DNA from: Clostridiaceae bacterium
GTDB lineage: Bacteria > Bacillota > Clostridia > Peptostreptococcales > Peptostreptococcaceae
Reading direction: 5' to 3'
DNA length: 64,000 bases
Assembly (NCBI GenBank): GCA_902362365.1
Contig: CABIVQ010000001.1
Location: forward strand, 1-64,000
The notes under the pieces were generated by a model that saw nothing but the letters and a program-made list of their open reading frames with translations, was not told the origin of the DNA and ran no database searches. The translations under genes were made by a program, and so were the position numbers. This document shows, in pieces, positions 63,638 through 64,000 of this stretch; positions within the stretch are counted from its first letter, which is position 1, and each line of letters begins with the position of its first letter.

Positions 63638-64000
63638 ATGTTTAAGAAAAAAGTATTAGCATTATTATCAAGTACAATATTAGTTGCAGGACTAGCTGTA
63701 GGATGTGGATCTAATTCAGGAGTTGATGCTAAAAGTGATAAAGAAACAAAAGTAACAGTATCAGGATCTACTTCAGTAGGATCACCAATGGAAAAATTAG
63801 CAGAAGCTTTTGAAGGTAAAAATTCAGGTGTTAAAGTTGAAGTTCAGCAATTAGGTTCTTCAGCAGGAATAAAAAATGCTATAGAAGGTGTATCTGAAAT
63901 AGGAATGTCTTCAAGAGATTTAAAAGATGAAGAGAAAAGCTCGGGATTAAAAGAAACTATAATAGCAACTGATGGTATAGCTGTCATAACTAATAAAGCA
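63638..64000 (+). CDS. pstS: Phosphate ABC transporter substrate-binding lipoprotein PstS (5' part)
   Basis: The first 121 residues are present and the gene runs off the window. It begins with a lipoprotein signal (MFKKKVLALLSSTILVAGLAVGC; break after AGLAV, lipobox LAVGC). The PstS phosphate-loop pattern VSGSTSVGSPMEKLAEAF follows, with a later MSSRDLKDEEK. It captures phosphate outside the cell for PstCAB. The start ATG is 7 nt after GGGGG. It is preceded by a Pho-box-like array. Confidence 0.93.
   Translation, partial: MFKKKVLALLSSTILVAGLAVGCGSNSGVDAKSDKETKVTVSGSTSVGSPMEKLAEAFEGKNSGVKVEVQQLGSSAGIKNAIEGVSEIGMSSRDLKDEEKSSGLKETIIATDGIAVITNKA

Overview
The window is strongly A+T-rich, tightly packed, and written mostly on the + strand. 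Gene content points to an anaerobic, spore-forming, low-GC Gram-positive. The supporting genes are a monomeric [FeFe]-hydrogenase, a selenocysteine formate dehydrogenase, a Spo0E-like phosphatase, WhiA/RapZ/YvcK, and Gram-positive type IV pili. The order murB - PHP - rapZ - yvcK - whiA - dnaE - pfkA - pyk, together with the formate dehydrogenase/hydrogenase block and the small pilus cluster, resembles Clostridioides difficile and its relatives (Peptostreptococcaceae). The family assignment is inference from gene order and protein character, not from a database search. No rRNA, tRNA, CRISPR array, prophage or intact transposase was seen.

Layout. 0-4 kb: a cardiolipin synthase and two divergent formate/nitrite-family channels. 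4-16 kb: cell-wall/regulatory housekeeping (murB, PHP phosphatase, rapZ, yvcK, Nudix, whiA), dnaE, then the glycolytic pair pfkA-pyk. 16-21 kb: a sodium-coupled amino-acid transporter with its 31-residue MetS-like subunit, an unknown membrane protein, an rRNA uracil methyltransferase and a flippase-like protein. 21.4-27.4 kb: fdhF (in-frame TGA = selenocysteine, with a SECIS hairpin), an FdhD-like protein, two polyferredoxins and hydA, which together look like a hydrogen-dependent CO2 reductase/formate-hydrogen-lyase unit, then a DUF3783 protein. 27.6-38.4 kb: ligA, an rph-rdgB fusion, a YfcE-like phosphoesterase, tig-clpP-clpX-lon and ysxC. 38.7-41.3 kb: an amino-acid permease and a tandem P-loop ATPase. 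41.5-47 kb: a DUF881 protein and a compact type IV pilus cluster (pilB, pilC, pilA, pilM-, pilN-, pilO-like). 47-51 kb: a SEC-C protein, two unrecognised small proteins, a foldback MITE-like element and a FAD oxidoreductase. 51-64 kb: Na/Pi cotransporter, pgi, an HtrA-type protease, feoAB, a Gx transporter, a Spo0E-like protein, MscS, MgtC, oligoendopeptidase F, a split chromate transporter pair and the start of pstS.

Regulatory sites visible by eye include CodY-like boxes at both amino-acid transporters, Pho-box-like arrays with 11-bp periodicity at the Na/Pi cotransporter and pstS, and a Fur-like box at feoAB. Most transcription units end in clear intrinsic terminators.

The least expected observation is that three genes (pilB, pilM-like, mgtC-like) have no ATG, GTG or TTG where homology and the Shine-Dalgarno sequence place their start. 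They appear to begin at ATA or ATT codons. Other items worth following are an FdhD lacking the usual catalytic cysteine loop and a roughly 159-bp foldback element that supplies the stop codon of the gene before it.
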